Below, piece after piece: positions 17,118-26,587 of a DNA stretch of 64,000 nt (positions are counted from its first letter, which is position 1; each line of letters starts with the position of its first letter). The translations under genes and the position numbers were made by a program. The notes beneath the pieces were generated by a model. It saw only the letters and a program-made list of their open reading frames with translations, made no database searches and was not told the origin of the DNA. The stretch comes from an uncultured Lachnospiraceae bacterium (lineage in GTDB: Bacteria > Bacillota > Clostridia > Lachnospirales > Lachnospiraceae): contig CAJTSB010000003.1 in NCBI GenBank assembly GCA_910578825.1, positions 1 through 64,000 of the forward strand. The letters are read 5' to 3'.

Positions 17118-18166
17118 TTGTCTATCAGTTCCCAGGAAAGCTCCTCGGAAAATACGGTTTCGCCCTGTATCATCTGAAGCAGCGTGGACGCAGTGGCGGC
17201 GCCGATATCTTTCTCGTGGGAAAGCGTAGTGATATGGACGGAATTTAAGTCGCTCATATAGCTGTTGTCGAAAGAGACAACTGACATATCCTCCGGAACG
17301 CGGAGTTCTGCATATTCCAACTCACGAATCAGCCAGTAGGCAATCTCATCGTTCTGGCAGATTGCGGCAGAGAACATTCCTTTGTTCCGGCGCAGGAGGT
17401 CTGTGAGGAATCCGGTATCTGATTTGGATTCTAATGATTCAAGTGTTGCTGCGGTATACCAGACTATCAGTTCCTCTGGAAGGGGAAGGTTGAAATCCCG
17501 CAATGCGGATGCAAAGCCCAGATAACGTTCCAGTCCGCGCAGTTCATCAATCTGAAAAATGCTGGCAATTTTTGTATGTCCAAGTTCCACCAGATGTTTT
17601 GCCAGAAGATAGCCGCCGTAATAATTGTCATCTTTAATACAGACGCAATTTTCAAGACCGGGATATACGTCGCCGGCAAAGAGAATGGCAATGCCTTTTG
17701 CCATCAGCTGCCGATAGAGATCCAGGTTCGGGTTCGGCAATGCATTTTTGCAGCCTTCGACAATCAGTCCCCGAATGGACGCATCTTTCAAATGGTTGAG
17801 AATTTTTCGTTCTTCCGAAACCCTGCAGCAGGTAGGATAGACGTCAATGGAATATCCTTTTGCAGCCAGAACGGATTTTATGCTTGCCAGAAAGGAGGGG
17901 GTTGTGTATTCCTCTGCAAAGTTTACGATAACAGCAATCGTATTTTGCATGGAACCAAGTCCGGTCGAAAAGGAACCGCTTCCTTTTCGCTTTTCGATCA
18001 ATCGCTCCTCCGTCAGGAGGCGTAAGGCTGCCCGTACAGTCTGGCGGCTCATGTGATACTGCTCGCATAGTTCTTTTTCTGATGGGAGTTTGTAGATGCC
18101 ATTCCCTGTATTTTGAAATATAGATTCTCGTAAGATATTTGCAAGACGAATATATTTTGCCGACAT
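17090..18166 (-). CDS. araR: GntR-headed LacI-type repressor, AraR-like
   Basis: The 358-residue product has a GntR winged helix at residues 1-72 (KLPSEKELCEQYHMSRQTVR, then AALRLLTEERLIEKRKGSGS) joined to a periplasmic-binding-protein-like sensor domain (SMQNTIAVIVNF ... VSFDNSYMSDLNSVHITT). This fusion is the hallmark of AraR, the arabinose-responsive repressor of Firmicutes. Residues for the LacI-fold core, such as EGCKNALPN, LVELGHTKIASIF and GLERYLGFASAL, are present. The ATG at 18166 has GGAGG seven bases upstream; the longer frame to 18412 is only leader. It diverges from the sugar transporter operon. The symbol rests on architecture and context; the inducer is inferred. Confidence 0.82.
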   Translation of the reverse strand: MSAKYIRLANILRESIFQNTGNGIYKLPSEKELCEQYHMSRQTVRAALRLLTEERLIEKRKGSGSFSTGLGSMQNTIAVIVNFAEEYTTPSFLASIKSVLAAKGYSIDVYPTCCRVSEERKILNHLKDASIRGLIVEGCKNALPNPNLDLYRQLMAKGIAILFAGDVYPGLENCVCIKDDNYYGGYLLAKHLVELGHTKIASIFQIDELRGLERYLGFASALRDFNLPLPEELIVWYTAATLESLESKSDTGFLTDLLRRNKGMFSAAICQNDEIAYWLIRELEYAELRVPEDMSVVSFDNSYMSDLNSVHITTLSHEKDIGAATASTLLQMIQGETVFSEELSWELIDKNSDAPYEK

Positions 18167-18647
18167 AAAACCTCCACTTTGATTTGTATCAATAGCTAAA
18201 TTATACCATATACTCTGAAAAATGTCATGTACAGCGTTCGTATATAATAAGATATAACAGGCAAAGATCATTGAATGGTTCCATAATCCGGTAAGTGTGG
18301 AAAATGAATAAAAAATGAACGGATTGTGTACAAAGATGATAAGATGACAAAAAGTTACAAAAGAAATAACATAAAATTGTGAAAGTGTGTTGTGAAAGTT
18401 GTAGGGAATCAAAGAAAAAAATTTAAAGTAATTAAAGGAAATAGTAATAAATCAAACATATTACAGGAATAAAACTAACAAATGTAATAACTTGTATTAT
18501 AAACTTATATAATAAACAAAACATGTATTGGATATTGCGACAAATATAAAAAAGACACAGTAAGGCTTATTGACGAGACCATACAAAAAACTTAAAATGA
18601 AATCACCAACGGCGAAAGCCGAAAACAAAAAAGGGAGGACATGTAAA
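18167..18647 (+). promoter_or_regulatory. Divergent AT-rich control region between the repressor and the sugar transporter
   Basis: These 480 bases hold no gene. A GTACA-containing site on the repressor side (ATGTACAG, 18228-18234) and TTGTGTACAAAG (18324-18335) resemble the TTTGTAC half-site of AraR operators. A TATAAT hexamer is at 18508-18513, but I found no matching -35 box. The transporter start at 18648 has GGGAGG upstream. The long leader (up to about 130 bases after that hexamer) shows only a small hairpin near 18609-18622. Confidence 0.5.
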
Positions 18648-19742
18648 ATGTTAAAGAAGAAAGTAGCAATGTTACTCGCTGTAGCTATGGTTGCAGCAAC
18701 AGTAGTTGGATGCGGCGGAGAAAAGAAAGACGACGCAGCAGATGCACCGGCAGCAGCAGACGATGCAGCAGCAGATGACGCAGCAGACGATGCAGCAGCA
18801 GACGATGCAGCAGCAGATGACGCAGCTGATGATGCAGCAGCAGACGACACAGCAAGCGGAGAGATGATTAAAGTTGGTATCATCAACAACGACCCGAACG
18901 AGTCTGGATATCGTACAGCTAACGATGCTGACCTGAAGAAAATGTTCACAGCAGAGAATGGTTATGAAGCTAGTTTCCAGTACAGCTTGAAGAATGATGA
19001 GCAGATTACATACGCTCAGAACATGATCAACGAAGGTATTGATTATCTTCTCCTTTCCGCAGCTGATACAGCAGGATGGGATACCGTTCTTCAGGATGCA
19101 CAGGCAGCAGGAACCAAGGTTATCTTATTTGACCGTACCATTGATGCAAGCGAGGATCTCTATGAGGCATCCATCGTATCTGACATGGACGAGGAAGGTA
19201 ACAAGGCTGTTACATGGTTGGCAGATCAGGGATTAGATAAGTACAACATCATTCACATTCAGGGTGTTATGGGTTCTGCAGCTCAGCAGGGACGTACCAA
19301 AGCTCTTGATGAGAAGGTAGCATCAGATGATAACTGGACACTTGTTACACAGCAGACCGCTGAGTGGAATGCTGAGAAAGCACAGCAGATCGTTCAGTCC
19401 GTTATCGATTCCGGTGAAGATTTCAACGTAATCTATGCAGAGAACGACGACATGGCTAAGGGTGCTGTAGCAGCTCTTGACGCAGCTAACATCAAGCATG
19501 GTGTAGATCAGAAAGTTATCGTTATGGGATTCGACTGCAACAAGTGGGCTCTGGAAGAGCTTAAGAAGGGCGCATGGAACTATGATGGACAGTGTAACCC
19601 GTTCCAGGCTGAGTACATTGATGATGTAATCAAGTCTCTTGAGGCAGGCGAGGAAATCGCAGAGAAACAGATCATCATGGATGAGAAGGGCTTTGATGCT
19701 AGAGAGATTACTGACGAGGATATTGAGAAATACGGTATCTAA
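18648..19742 (+). CDS. Sugar ABC transporter substrate-binding lipoprotein (YtfQ/ribose-binding type)
   Basis: The product (364 residues) starts with a lipoprotein signal, MLKKKVAMLLAVAMVAATVV followed by GCGG, with the Cys at residue 22 as lipidation site. A low-complexity Asp/Ala linker follows to about residue 72. The rest is a periplasmic-binding-protein type I fold (KVGIINNDPNESGYRTANDA, LLLSAADTAGWDTVL, VILFDRTIDA, NIIHIQGVMGSAAQQGR and YAENDDMAKGAVAALD), closest in look to galactofuranose/arabinose binders of the YtfQ group. It would catch the sugar outside the membrane for the ATPase and permeases downstream. The hairpin after it suggests it is made in excess over the other subunits. 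Confidence 0.92.
   Translation: MLKKKVAMLLAVAMVAATVVGCGGEKKDDAADAPAAADDAAADDAADDAAADDAAADDAADDAAADDTASGEMIKVGIINNDPNESGYRTANDADLKKMFTAENGYEASFQYSLKNDEQITYAQNMINEGIDYLLLSAADTAGWDTVLQDAQAAGTKVILFDRTIDASEDLYEASIVSDMDEEGNKAVTWLADQGLDKYNIIHIQGVMGSAAQQGRTKALDEKVASDDNWTLVTQQTAEWNAEKAQQIVQSVIDSGEDFNVIYAENDDMAKGAVAALDAANIKHGVDQKVIVMGFDCNKWALEELKKGAWNYDGQCNPFQAEYIDDVIKSLEAGEEIAEKQIIMDEKGFDAREITDEDIEKYGI
18730..18858 (+). repeat. Short tandem repeats coding an Asp/Ala linker
   Basis: Imperfect 15- and 30-base units built of GACGATGCAGCAGCA-like blocks repeat across this stretch. They encode runs such as DDAAADDAADDAAADDAAAD between the lipid anchor and the sugar-binding domain. The array is a candidate for length changes by slippage. 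Confidence 0.8.
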
Positions 19743-19773
19743 TTTCCAGTAAAATTGAGTTAAAGTAAAATAT

Positions 19774-19818
19774 AAAGCGCGGCGCAGCAAGGTCGAGTTC
19801 ATGTCTGCGCCGCGCTTT
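19774..19818 (+). terminator. GC-rich hairpin between binding protein and ATPase genes
   Basis: A 14-bp stem (19774-19787 with 19805-19818) follows the binding-protein stop by 31 bases. It lacks a long T run, which fits a partial terminator or an mRNA-stabilising element within the operon. Confidence 0.7.
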
Positions 19819-19926
19819 GTGTGAATATAAACACTTGACAGCGGAGTGAGTGGTAATGTGAATGTAAGCATTTGCGATAGGCGCGCAAGTGATTATATTA
19901 GAAAAATATAGGAGGTGAACTCATAG

Positions 19927-21441
19927 GTGAAAGATAATATTGTATTACAGATGAAGAACATTCACAAAAGCTTTCCCGGAGTACGCGCCCTGCAAGGGGT
20001 GGATTTTACGTTACGCAAAGGTGAGGTTCATGCACTGATGGGTGAGAATGGTGCTGGAAAATCTACTTTGATTAAGGTTCTGACCGGAGTTTACAGTAAG
20101 GACGAGGGCGATATTTTTATGGATGGAAATCAGAACCCGGTATCTATTCATTCCCCGCAGGATGCACAGAAGGTTGGTATCAGTACCGTGTATCAGGAGA
20201 TTACCTTATGTCCGAATCTTTCCGTCGCTGAAAATATGTTCATTGGTCGTACCAGCGGCATGGGACAGAATTGGAAGAAGGTAAATGCGGATACAGACAA
20301 GATTCTCAAATCTCTGGATATTCCGGCAACAGCAACACAGCAGCTTGAAACCTGTTCGCTCGCGGTTCAGCAGATGATCGCAATTGCACGTGCAGTTGAT
20401 ATGGACTGTAAAGTGCTGATTCTGGATGAGCCCACGTCTTCCCTGGATGAGCAGGAGGTCGAGAAACTGTTTAAGCTTATGCGCGATTTGAGATCGAGAG
20501 GCGTAGGTATTGTCTTTGTAACGCATTTCCTGGATCAGGTATATGAGATCTGTGACAGAATTACCGTAATGCGCGATGGACAATTGGTAGGCGAATTTGA
20601 AATCGAGAAACTTCCTCGTGTACAGCTCGTTTCAAAGATGCTTGGTAAGGAATTAGACGATATGTCAGACATCAAGGGTGAGCAGAAGGCATATGAGCGT
20701 AAAGCCGGAACCGTTCCTGTTCTGGAAGCAAAAGGACGTGTCAGTGATGCCGGAATCAAGCCGTTTGATTTCCATATCGACAAGGGAGAAGTAAATGGAT
20801 TTACCGGTTTGCTTGGGTCCGGTAGAAGTGAATGTGTTCGTGCGATCTTCGGTGCAGACAGAGTAACAGGCGGAACAATCACCATGAATGGCAAGCCTGT
20901 GAAAATTCATAAGCCGTTGGATGCTATGAAAAATGGAATTGCATATCTTCCTGAAGACCGTAAGGGAGACGGTATTGTAGGAGACCTTTCAGTTCGTGAA
21001 AATATCATACTTGCACAGCAGGTATTGAGAGGATTCTTTAAACCATTCTCTAAGGCAAAACAATATGAAATCGCAGATGAATATATCAAACTTTTGAGTA
21101 TCAAGACGGCTTCCGCTGATACGCCGATTAAATCTCTTTCCGGTGGTAACCAGCAGAAGGTTATTCTTGCCCGCTGGCTGTTTACACATCCGGAATACCT
21201 GATTTTGGATGAGCCGACGCGCGGTATTGACGTTGGAACCAAAGTTGATATACAGAAATTAGTGCTCAAGCTTGCATCAGAGGGAATGAGCGTTACATTC
21301 ATCTCTTCCGAGCTGGATGAAATGCTTCGTACCTGTTCCAGATTAGTCGTTATGAGAGACCGCAAAGTAGTAGGAGAGCTCTCAGGAGGCGACCTGAACC
21401 AGAGTAAGGTTATGAGCACCATTGCCGGAGGTGACAAATAA
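19927..21441 (+). CDS. Sugar ABC transporter ATP-binding protein, two ATPase domains
   Basis: The 504-residue protein has two fused ABC domains, as in MglA, RbsA and YtfR. The first has Walker A GENGAGKST (about residue 39) and Walker B VLILDEPTSSLD. In the second, the Walker A region is degenerate (LGSGRSECVR) as is normal in this family, while LSGGNQQKVILARWLF and LILDEPTRGIDVG are intact. It powers import of the sugar bound by the upstream lipoprotein. The start is GTG at 19927, seven bases after AGGAGGTGA. The permease gene follows after two bases, so they are translated together. Confidence 0.95.
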   Translation: MKDNIVLQMKNIHKSFPGVRALQGVDFTLRKGEVHALMGENGAGKSTLIKVLTGVYSKDEGDIFMDGNQNPVSIHSPQDAQKVGISTVYQEITLCPNLSVAENMFIGRTSGMGQNWKKVNADTDKILKSLDIPATATQQLETCSLAVQQMIAIARAVDMDCKVLILDEPTSSLDEQEVEKLFKLMRDLRSRGVGIVFVTHFLDQVYEICDRITVMRDGQLVGEFEIEKLPRVQLVSKMLGKELDDMSDIKGEQKAYERKAGTVPVLEAKGRVSDAGIKPFDFHIDKGEVNGFTGLLGSGRSECVRAIFGADRVTGGTITMNGKPVKIHKPLDAMKNGIAYLPEDRKGDGIVGDLSVRENIILAQQVLRGFFKPFSKAKQYEIADEYIKLLSIKTASADTPIKSLSGGNQQKVILARWLFTHPEYLILDEPTRGIDVGTKVDIQKLVLKLASEGMSVTFISSELDEMLRTCSRLVVMRDRKVVGELSGGDLNQSKVMSTIAGGDK

Positions 21442-21443
21442 TA

Positions 21444-22529
21444 ATGCAGAAAAATGAAGTGAAAAAATCAAATGACAATTTTCTTATGAATATGGTTAGA
21501 AGTCAGATGTTTATTCCGTTGCTTGCATTGGCAGCTCTTGCACTTTTTAACCTGATTGCTGACCCGAGTTTCTTTAAGATTACGCTTGGGGAGAACAATG
21601 CGGGAAATCCCGTTTTGTCCGGTTATCTGATTACGATTTTGGATAGTGGTTCTGAGCTTGCAATCCTTGCTATCGGTATGACGCTGGTAACAGCAGCTTC
21701 CGGCGGACAGGATATCAGTGTGGGCGCTGCAGTAGCTATCGCAGGAAGTGTGTTGCTTCGTATGCTTTGCGGCGGTAATTCACGTCCAGAGGAACTGGCA
21801 ATGCCGATTATCGCAGCTTTCCTGATCAGCTGTGTGGTAGCAATGCTGTTTGGAGCATTTAACGGCGTACTGGTTGCGTACTTTAAAATACAGCCGATGA
21901 TTGCAACCCTGATCCTGTATACTGCAGGTCGTTCCATTGCAGCATGGATCAACAACAATGAACTTCCGGTTGTCACAGATCCGGCTCTTAGCTATTTTGG
22001 CGGGTTTATCCCGGGAATTCCAATTCCGACACCATTCTTTATTGCAGTAATCTGTGTGATTGTCATTTTCCTGGTATTGAAATTTACGAACCTTGGGCTG
22101 TATACGCAGACTGTTGGTATCAATGAGAATTCGTCTAAACTGAATGGTCTGAATCCGCAGATGATTAAGGTGATATCTTTTGTAGTTCTGGGATTATGCG
22201 TAGCAGTTGTTGGACTGATCAAGGTTAGCCGTATCCAGACGATTAACTATTCCGTTATCGCCAAAGATATAGAGATGGACGCCATCCTTGCAGTTGCACT
22301 TGGTGGAAACGCACTGAGCGGCGGTAAATTTAACATGGCTGCTTCCATTTTTGGAGCTTACGTAATCCAGTTCCTGACACAGACACTTTACAAATTTAAG
22401 GTAAGCGCCGATGCGCTTCCGGCGTATAAGGCTGTTGTCGTAATTGTTCTGGTTGTCATCAGTGCTCCGGCTGTGAAAGAATGGCTGGGTAATATGACGA
22501 AGAAATTCAAGGCTAAGGAGGTTGCTTAA
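21444..22529 (+). CDS. Sugar ABC transporter permease (YtfT-like)
   Basis: The 361-residue permease has 8-10 hydrophobic helices of the RbsC/BPD-transp-2 family, including the family stretch SGGQDISVGAAVAIAGSVLL and the coupling-helix region VALGGNALSGGKFN. It makes one half of the membrane channel; the next gene makes the other half. The start lies two bases after the ATPase stop and the next gene starts right after its stop. By resemblance to YtfT and gene order it belongs to the galactofuranose/arabinose type of transporters, but the sugar is inferred from the surrounding arabinan enzymes. Confidence 0.93.
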   Translation: MQKNEVKKSNDNFLMNMVRSQMFIPLLALAALALFNLIADPSFFKITLGENNAGNPVLSGYLITILDSGSELAILAIGMTLVTAASGGQDISVGAAVAIAGSVLLRMLCGGNSRPEELAMPIIAAFLISCVVAMLFGAFNGVLVAYFKIQPMIATLILYTAGRSIAAWINNNELPVVTDPALSYFGGFIPGIPIPTPFFIAVICVIVIFLVLKFTNLGLYTQTVGINENSSKLNGLNPQMIKVISFVVLGLCVAVVGLIKVSRIQTINYSVIAKDIEMDAILAVALGGNALSGGKFNMAASIFGAYVIQFLTQTLYKFKVSADALPAYKAVVVIVLVVISAPAVKEWLGNMTKKFKAKEVA

Positions 22530-22530
22530 T

Positions 22531-23577
22531 ATGTCAAATAATAAAACAAAAGCGTCCGGTAGTTTTTTAGATAAAATGAATAATCTTACCGACACGAACC
22601 TACTCCTTACGATTACTATCGTGATTTTCTTCCTGATGTACATAGGCGCTATGATCTTCCAGGGAGGGGGATTCTTAAAACCGCAGAATTTCTTCAATCT
22701 TTTGAATGCAAATGGAGCTTTGATTGTCCTTGCATGTGGATTGAGCCTTGTTATGATTACCGGTGGAATTGATATTTCTGTTGGTGGTGTGACTGCCCTG
22801 GTTAGTATGTGCTGTGCAGTATACTTGGATCATATGGGCGGAAACTTATTCGTGTCAGTATTGATTGCGCTTGCGATTGGTCTTGCATTTGGCGCATTCC
22901 AGGGATTTTTGGTTGCTGTCCTGGACATCCAGCCGTTTATCGTTACCCTGGCAGGTATGTTCTTTGCGCGTGGTATGACGACGATCGTAAATACAAGCCC
23001 GTTCAACGTTGCACACGAAGGATTCAACAAGTTAAAAATGACACGTGTAATCATACCTGGACTGGGCTCTACCAACAGGGCTGGCGCGTATATTGATGCT
23101 TATGTAGAAATCGGTGTTATTGTAGCGCTTCTGGTAGTATTGGTAATGTTCTGCCTGCTGAGATGGACGAAACTTGGACGTTCTTTCTATGCAGTTGGTG
23201 GAAACCGCCAGAGTGCATTGATGCTCGGTATCAATGTAACGAAAACAAGATTCCTTTCTCATTTAATCTGCGGACTTTTGGCAGGAATCGGCGGATATAT
23301 CTATTTCCTTCACGTAGGTTCCGGTTCACCGTCTCACGCAATGGGCGCCGAGATGGACGCAATTGCATCTTCCATTATCGGTGGTACGATGCTGACCGGT
23401 GGTGTTGGTAACATTGCAGGAACATTGTTCGGTGTAATGTCTCTGGGTACGATTTTGCTTATCGTGTCTTCTGCAGGTCTTGGAGAGGCATGGTGGGTAG
23501 GAATTACAAGAGCGTTAATGCTCTGTCTGTTCCTGATCATTCAGAGTGTGGTTATGTCCCGTAAGAAGAAAGCATAA
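22531..23577 (+). CDS. Sugar ABC transporter permease (YjfF-like)
   Basis: The 348-residue product is a second RbsC-type permease with about nine helices. It has GGIDISVGGVTALVSMCCAV near residue 75 and the coupling region AVGGNRQSALMLGINVTKTR, then SSIIGGTMLTGGVGNIAGTL. It pairs with the upstream permease as in YtfT-YjfF. I use the ATG at 22531 (MSNNKTKASG), ten bases after AAGGAGG, rather than the frame start at 22522, which would overlap that site. A strong terminator follows, ending the four-gene transport operon. Confidence 0.93.
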   Translation: MSNNKTKASGSFLDKMNNLTDTNLLLTITIVIFFLMYIGAMIFQGGGFLKPQNFFNLLNANGALIVLACGLSLVMITGGIDISVGGVTALVSMCCAVYLDHMGGNLFVSVLIALAIGLAFGAFQGFLVAVLDIQPFIVTLAGMFFARGMTTIVNTSPFNVAHEGFNKLKMTRVIIPGLGSTNRAGAYIDAYVEIGVIVALLVVLVMFCLLRWTKLGRSFYAVGGNRQSALMLGINVTKTRFLSHLICGLLAGIGGYIYFLHVGSGSPSHAMGAEMDAIASSIIGGTMLTGGVGNIAGTLFGVMSLGTILLIVSSAGLGEAWWVGITRALMLCLFLIIQSVVMSRKKKA

Positions 23578-23608
23578 TCGTTTGAAGTTGATTTTATAAG
23601 AATATAAA

Positions 23609-23640
23609 GGCTCACATCGTACTTTGATGTGAGCTTTTTT
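23609..23640 (+). terminator. Rho-independent terminator of the sugar transport operon
   Basis: A 9-bp stem (23610-23618 with 23626-23634) is followed by six T residues, 32 bases after the last permease stop. Confidence 0.9.
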
Positions 23641-23643
23641 CAT

Positions 23644-23709
23644 TGCATTTTGTGAATAAATTTAGTACAATAAGTATATCTTTTGTACAATGCATACATA
23701 TTTGTACAA
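23644..23709 (+). promoter_or_regulatory. Promoter and three GTACAAT boxes before the GH43 gene
   Basis: TTGCAT (23644-23649) and TACAAT (23666-23671) are 17 bases apart and make a plausible promoter. GTACAAT appears three times, at 23665, 23685 and 23704, that is, 20 and 19 bases apart (two helical turns). The last two are part of TTTTGTACAA/ATTTGTACAA, the half-site form of AraR operators (ATTTGTAC). The block could be a repressor-binding array; the first box may simply be the -10 element. Confidence 0.55.
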
Positions 23710-23737
23710 TCACCAATCATAAAGAAGGAGGATAACG

Positions 23738-26587
23738 ATGAGGAAGAAACAATTGTTACGAACAGGCATATCTGTATTGATTGCGTCCGCGATGATGATT
23801 ACATCAATACCAGCAACCGGCAATGCTGCTGTAAGTGATGGCGTTACATCGGCGAAAGGAACCGTCATGGCAGATGATAATCGTGAAAGCCGGGAGGCAG
23901 GTTATTATCTTACGGTATATTCTACGGAAAAGAATTTTTATGCCAGCGCTGCCAATTTGGAGCAGGAAACTAAGAGTGTGTACTTTGCAGTCAGCAGAGA
24001 CGGGAAGAATTTTGAAGTATTAAATAATGGCGGTGGCGTTATTTACGCCAAGACCGGCAGCAAATGTGTAGTGGCGCCGCAGGTTTATAAGACCACAGAG
24101 GGATTTAAGGTTATTGCGCAGGATGGTGTGGCTGCAAATGGATATCATATTTTTACATCAGGCGATGGAGTTGCTTACTACAGTGATACGCTTGATAAGA
24201 ACGGGGACAGTGATTATGATTCCGTTGATGTTCTGGACAAAGCAAAATGTACACTTATGTTTAAGGGTGAGAATATCCTGGAGACAGACAGTACGATTAC
24301 ATTGGGCAATGCTTTATCGTTAACAGAAACAGAGTACAAGCGGATTGTAGATAAGCTTGGAACAGTTGTGAACACTGGAGTGGAGTCTTTGGCAGCTGTA
24401 AATGCCGGGACAGATGTTGAGGGAGTGCTGCAACAAAAATATCCGAGCGTGAATGCAACTTACAGTGATGGCTCTACACAGGCATTTAACGTTGACTGGA
24501 GCGGAGCTGCGGCAGGCGTAAATTTATCACAGATGGGAAATTATACGGTCAAGGGTAAGTTACAGCAGACGAAGTATTTGAATAATCTCAAAGCAATCAA
24601 TGGAAGTACCCTGCCGGAAGATGATCCGGAGAGAGCAGAACCGAATTTTCCAGACAATTATGATCCGGAAAAAGGAAATGTTTACTTTGATAAGACGAAA
24701 TATATAGAGGGAATGGCAGATCCGAATATCTATTGGGATGAGCAGACAGGTTATTATTACATGACGGGTTCTTATTTCCCGGAAGAGTCAGATGCCAGCA
24801 GGCTTGAAAATGACAATCCGGTTCTGTATGACCGTGTTGTCCTGCGTCGAGGCAGAACTCTGGAAGAACTTCAGGACAGGAGTAAACAGGTAACTATCTG
24901 GAAGGTAGGAAATCAGCAGTTTACAAATAATTCAGGAGGCAAAGCAAAGGGTTACCGTTACATCTGGGCTCCGGAACTTCATCGCATTGGCGATAAATGG
25001 GTGGTATATTTTACAGAAAGTCATTCTGGAGACACATTTAATATTTATTGCCATGCATTGATTTTAGATGGAACACAAGACCCCTATGACACAGCGCTTA
25101 ACAGAGGAGCCGCTCCATCTGATTGGGAAGATTATCAGATGCGTGGAGGTACCGGTGGCATCACGAAGGCTATAACAAGTAGTTTCTGTCTTGATATGAC
25201 ATATTTTGAAGATGGGGTAAATGGAGAACCCTATGTTATCTGGGCATCGAAGGCAGAGGGAAATTCCAAACTGTATATTGCGCAGGTGAGTAAAGAAGAG
25301 CCGTGGGTAATCACTTCTGAGATTGTACGTCTGTCGCAGCCGGAATACGGTTGGGAGAATGTTCGTTATGTTGTAGATGAAGGACCTACGGTATTACAGA
25401 AGAACGGCAAAGTTTTCATGTGCTTTTCCGCATCGGGAACCGGTTCCGAATATGCAATCGGTATGATGACTGCAAATCAGGGAGATAACCTGCTGGATTT
25501 GAGCAAATGGGCGAAGAATCCTTACCCGCTGTTGTCTTCCCGTGATGTGGATGGAGAGGAAGGTCCTGGACATAATTCCTTTACCGTGGATAAGGACGGC
25601 AATGCAATCTTTGTATATCATGCAAGACCGACCTCTCATAATTACAAGCATTGCGGATGGAATGGAACAGAGTCGCTGCATTATAACGATGAGCCATTGG
25701 AAGACCCCTGCCGTCATGCACGTCTCAAACGTGTACATTGGGCATCAGACGGTACGCCTATCTTAAAGATGACGTATGAGAATGAGCTTACGGTGGAGAA
25801 CCAGGAGGTTTCCGTCCAGGTCGTAGTTCCGGGTATCAAGTTGGATAAGAATACACTCAGCCTTCAGGCAGGAAAAAGCGGTGTTTTGAAAGCAGAGGTA
25901 TTCTCAGCAGCAGGCGCCAACGTGAGCTGGACGAGCAGCAACAACAATATTGCATCTGTGTCAAACGGAACTGTTACGGCGAAGAAGGCGGGAACTGCAA
26001 CCATTACAGCGAGACAGGCAGATGGTAAGACAGCAACCTGTACAGTAACGGTAACTGGTTCGTTAATAAATAAGGTTACGATTGATAAAAAGACATTGAC
26101 CATGGGCGGCGGCGAGAAGGTTACCTTAAATGCAACTGTTGATCCGAAAGACGCAGCAGGACAGAAGGTGGTATGGAAATCAAGCAATCCAAAGGCAGCC
26201 ACCGTATCTACTACCAGTGGTCTGGTGACGGCAAAGAAGGTAAAGAAAGCGACTACGACAAAGATTACCGCGACGGTAGGAGATAAGACTTCCACATGTA
26301 CGGTTACCGTGAAACCTGCGCCAGATAAAAAGGTAAAGGTTACCCTCAATAAGAAGAAAGTAACCATGAAAACAAAAGGGAAAAATAAGACATTCCAGAT
26401 TAAACCCAAGGTGAACTCTAAATATGGAAGTGCAACGTTCAAGTATACCATTGATAAAAAGGGCAAAAAAGTTGTGAAGGTAGATAAGAACGGAAAAGTT
26501 ACCGCTAAGAAAAAAGGAAAGGCAACGATTACCGTGAAGACATTTAATAATAAAGGCAAGGCAACATTGAAAATCACGGTAAAATAA
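23738..26587 (+). CDS. Secreted GH43-family glycosidase with Ig-like domains
   Basis: A signal peptide (MRKKQLLRTGISVLIASAMM, cleavage near GNA-AV) leads a 949-residue protein. Residues 55-215 form an unfamiliar beta-rich module (YYLTVYSTEKNFYASAAN, LNNGGGVIYAKTG) shared with the convergent gene at 26729; an Ig-like piece follows to about 285. The GH43 propeller covers about 320-690 with the triad Asp in MADPNIYW (D328), Asp in FCLDMTYF (D486) and Glu in VDEGPTVL (E548). Three bacterial Ig-like (Big-2) domains end the protein, the last very lysine-rich and ending KITVK. Family members of this kind are arabinofuranosidases or galactosidases acting on plant polysaccharide; the exact substrate is unknown. 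No LPXTG signal. AAGGAGG precedes the ATG. Confidence 0.88.
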   Translation: MRKKQLLRTGISVLIASAMMITSIPATGNAAVSDGVTSAKGTVMADDNRESREAGYYLTVYSTEKNFYASAANLEQETKSVYFAVSRDGKNFEVLNNGGGVIYAKTGSKCVVAPQVYKTTEGFKVIAQDGVAANGYHIFTSGDGVAYYSDTLDKNGDSDYDSVDVLDKAKCTLMFKGENILETDSTITLGNALSLTETEYKRIVDKLGTVVNTGVESLAAVNAGTDVEGVLQQKYPSVNATYSDGSTQAFNVDWSGAAAGVNLSQMGNYTVKGKLQQTKYLNNLKAINGSTLPEDDPERAEPNFPDNYDPEKGNVYFDKTKYIEGMADPNIYWDEQTGYYYMTGSYFPEESDASRLENDNPVLYDRVVLRRGRTLEELQDRSKQVTIWKVGNQQFTNNSGGKAKGYRYIWAPELHRIGDKWVVYFTESHSGDTFNIYCHALILDGTQDPYDTALNRGAAPSDWEDYQMRGGTGGITKAITSSFCLDMTYFEDGVNGEPYVIWASKAEGNSKLYIAQVSKEEPWVITSEIVRLSQPEYGWENVRYVVDEGPTVLQKNGKVFMCFSASGTGSEYAIGMMTANQGDNLLDLSKWAKNPYPLLSSRDVDGEEGPGHNSFTVDKDGNAIFVYHARPTSHNYKHCGWNGTESLHYNDEPLEDPCRHARLKRVHWASDGTPILKMTYENELTVENQEVSVQVVVPGIKLDKNTLSLQAGKSGVLKAEVFSAAGANVSWTSSNNNIASVSNGTVTAKKAGTATITARQADGKTATCTVTVTGSLINKVTIDKKTLTMGGGEKVTLNATVDPKDAAGQKVVWKSSNPKAATVSTTSGLVTAKKVKKATTTKITATVGDKTSTCTVTVKPAPDKKVKVTLNKKKVTMKTKGKNKTFQIKPKVNSKYGSATFKYTIDKKGKKVVKVDKNGKVTAKKKGKATITVKTFNNKGKATLKITVK

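Noticed and set aside
18497..18949. Minus-strand frame rich in Ala and Ser
   Set aside because: It is the complement of the Asp/Ala repeat and of the lipoprotein signal region.
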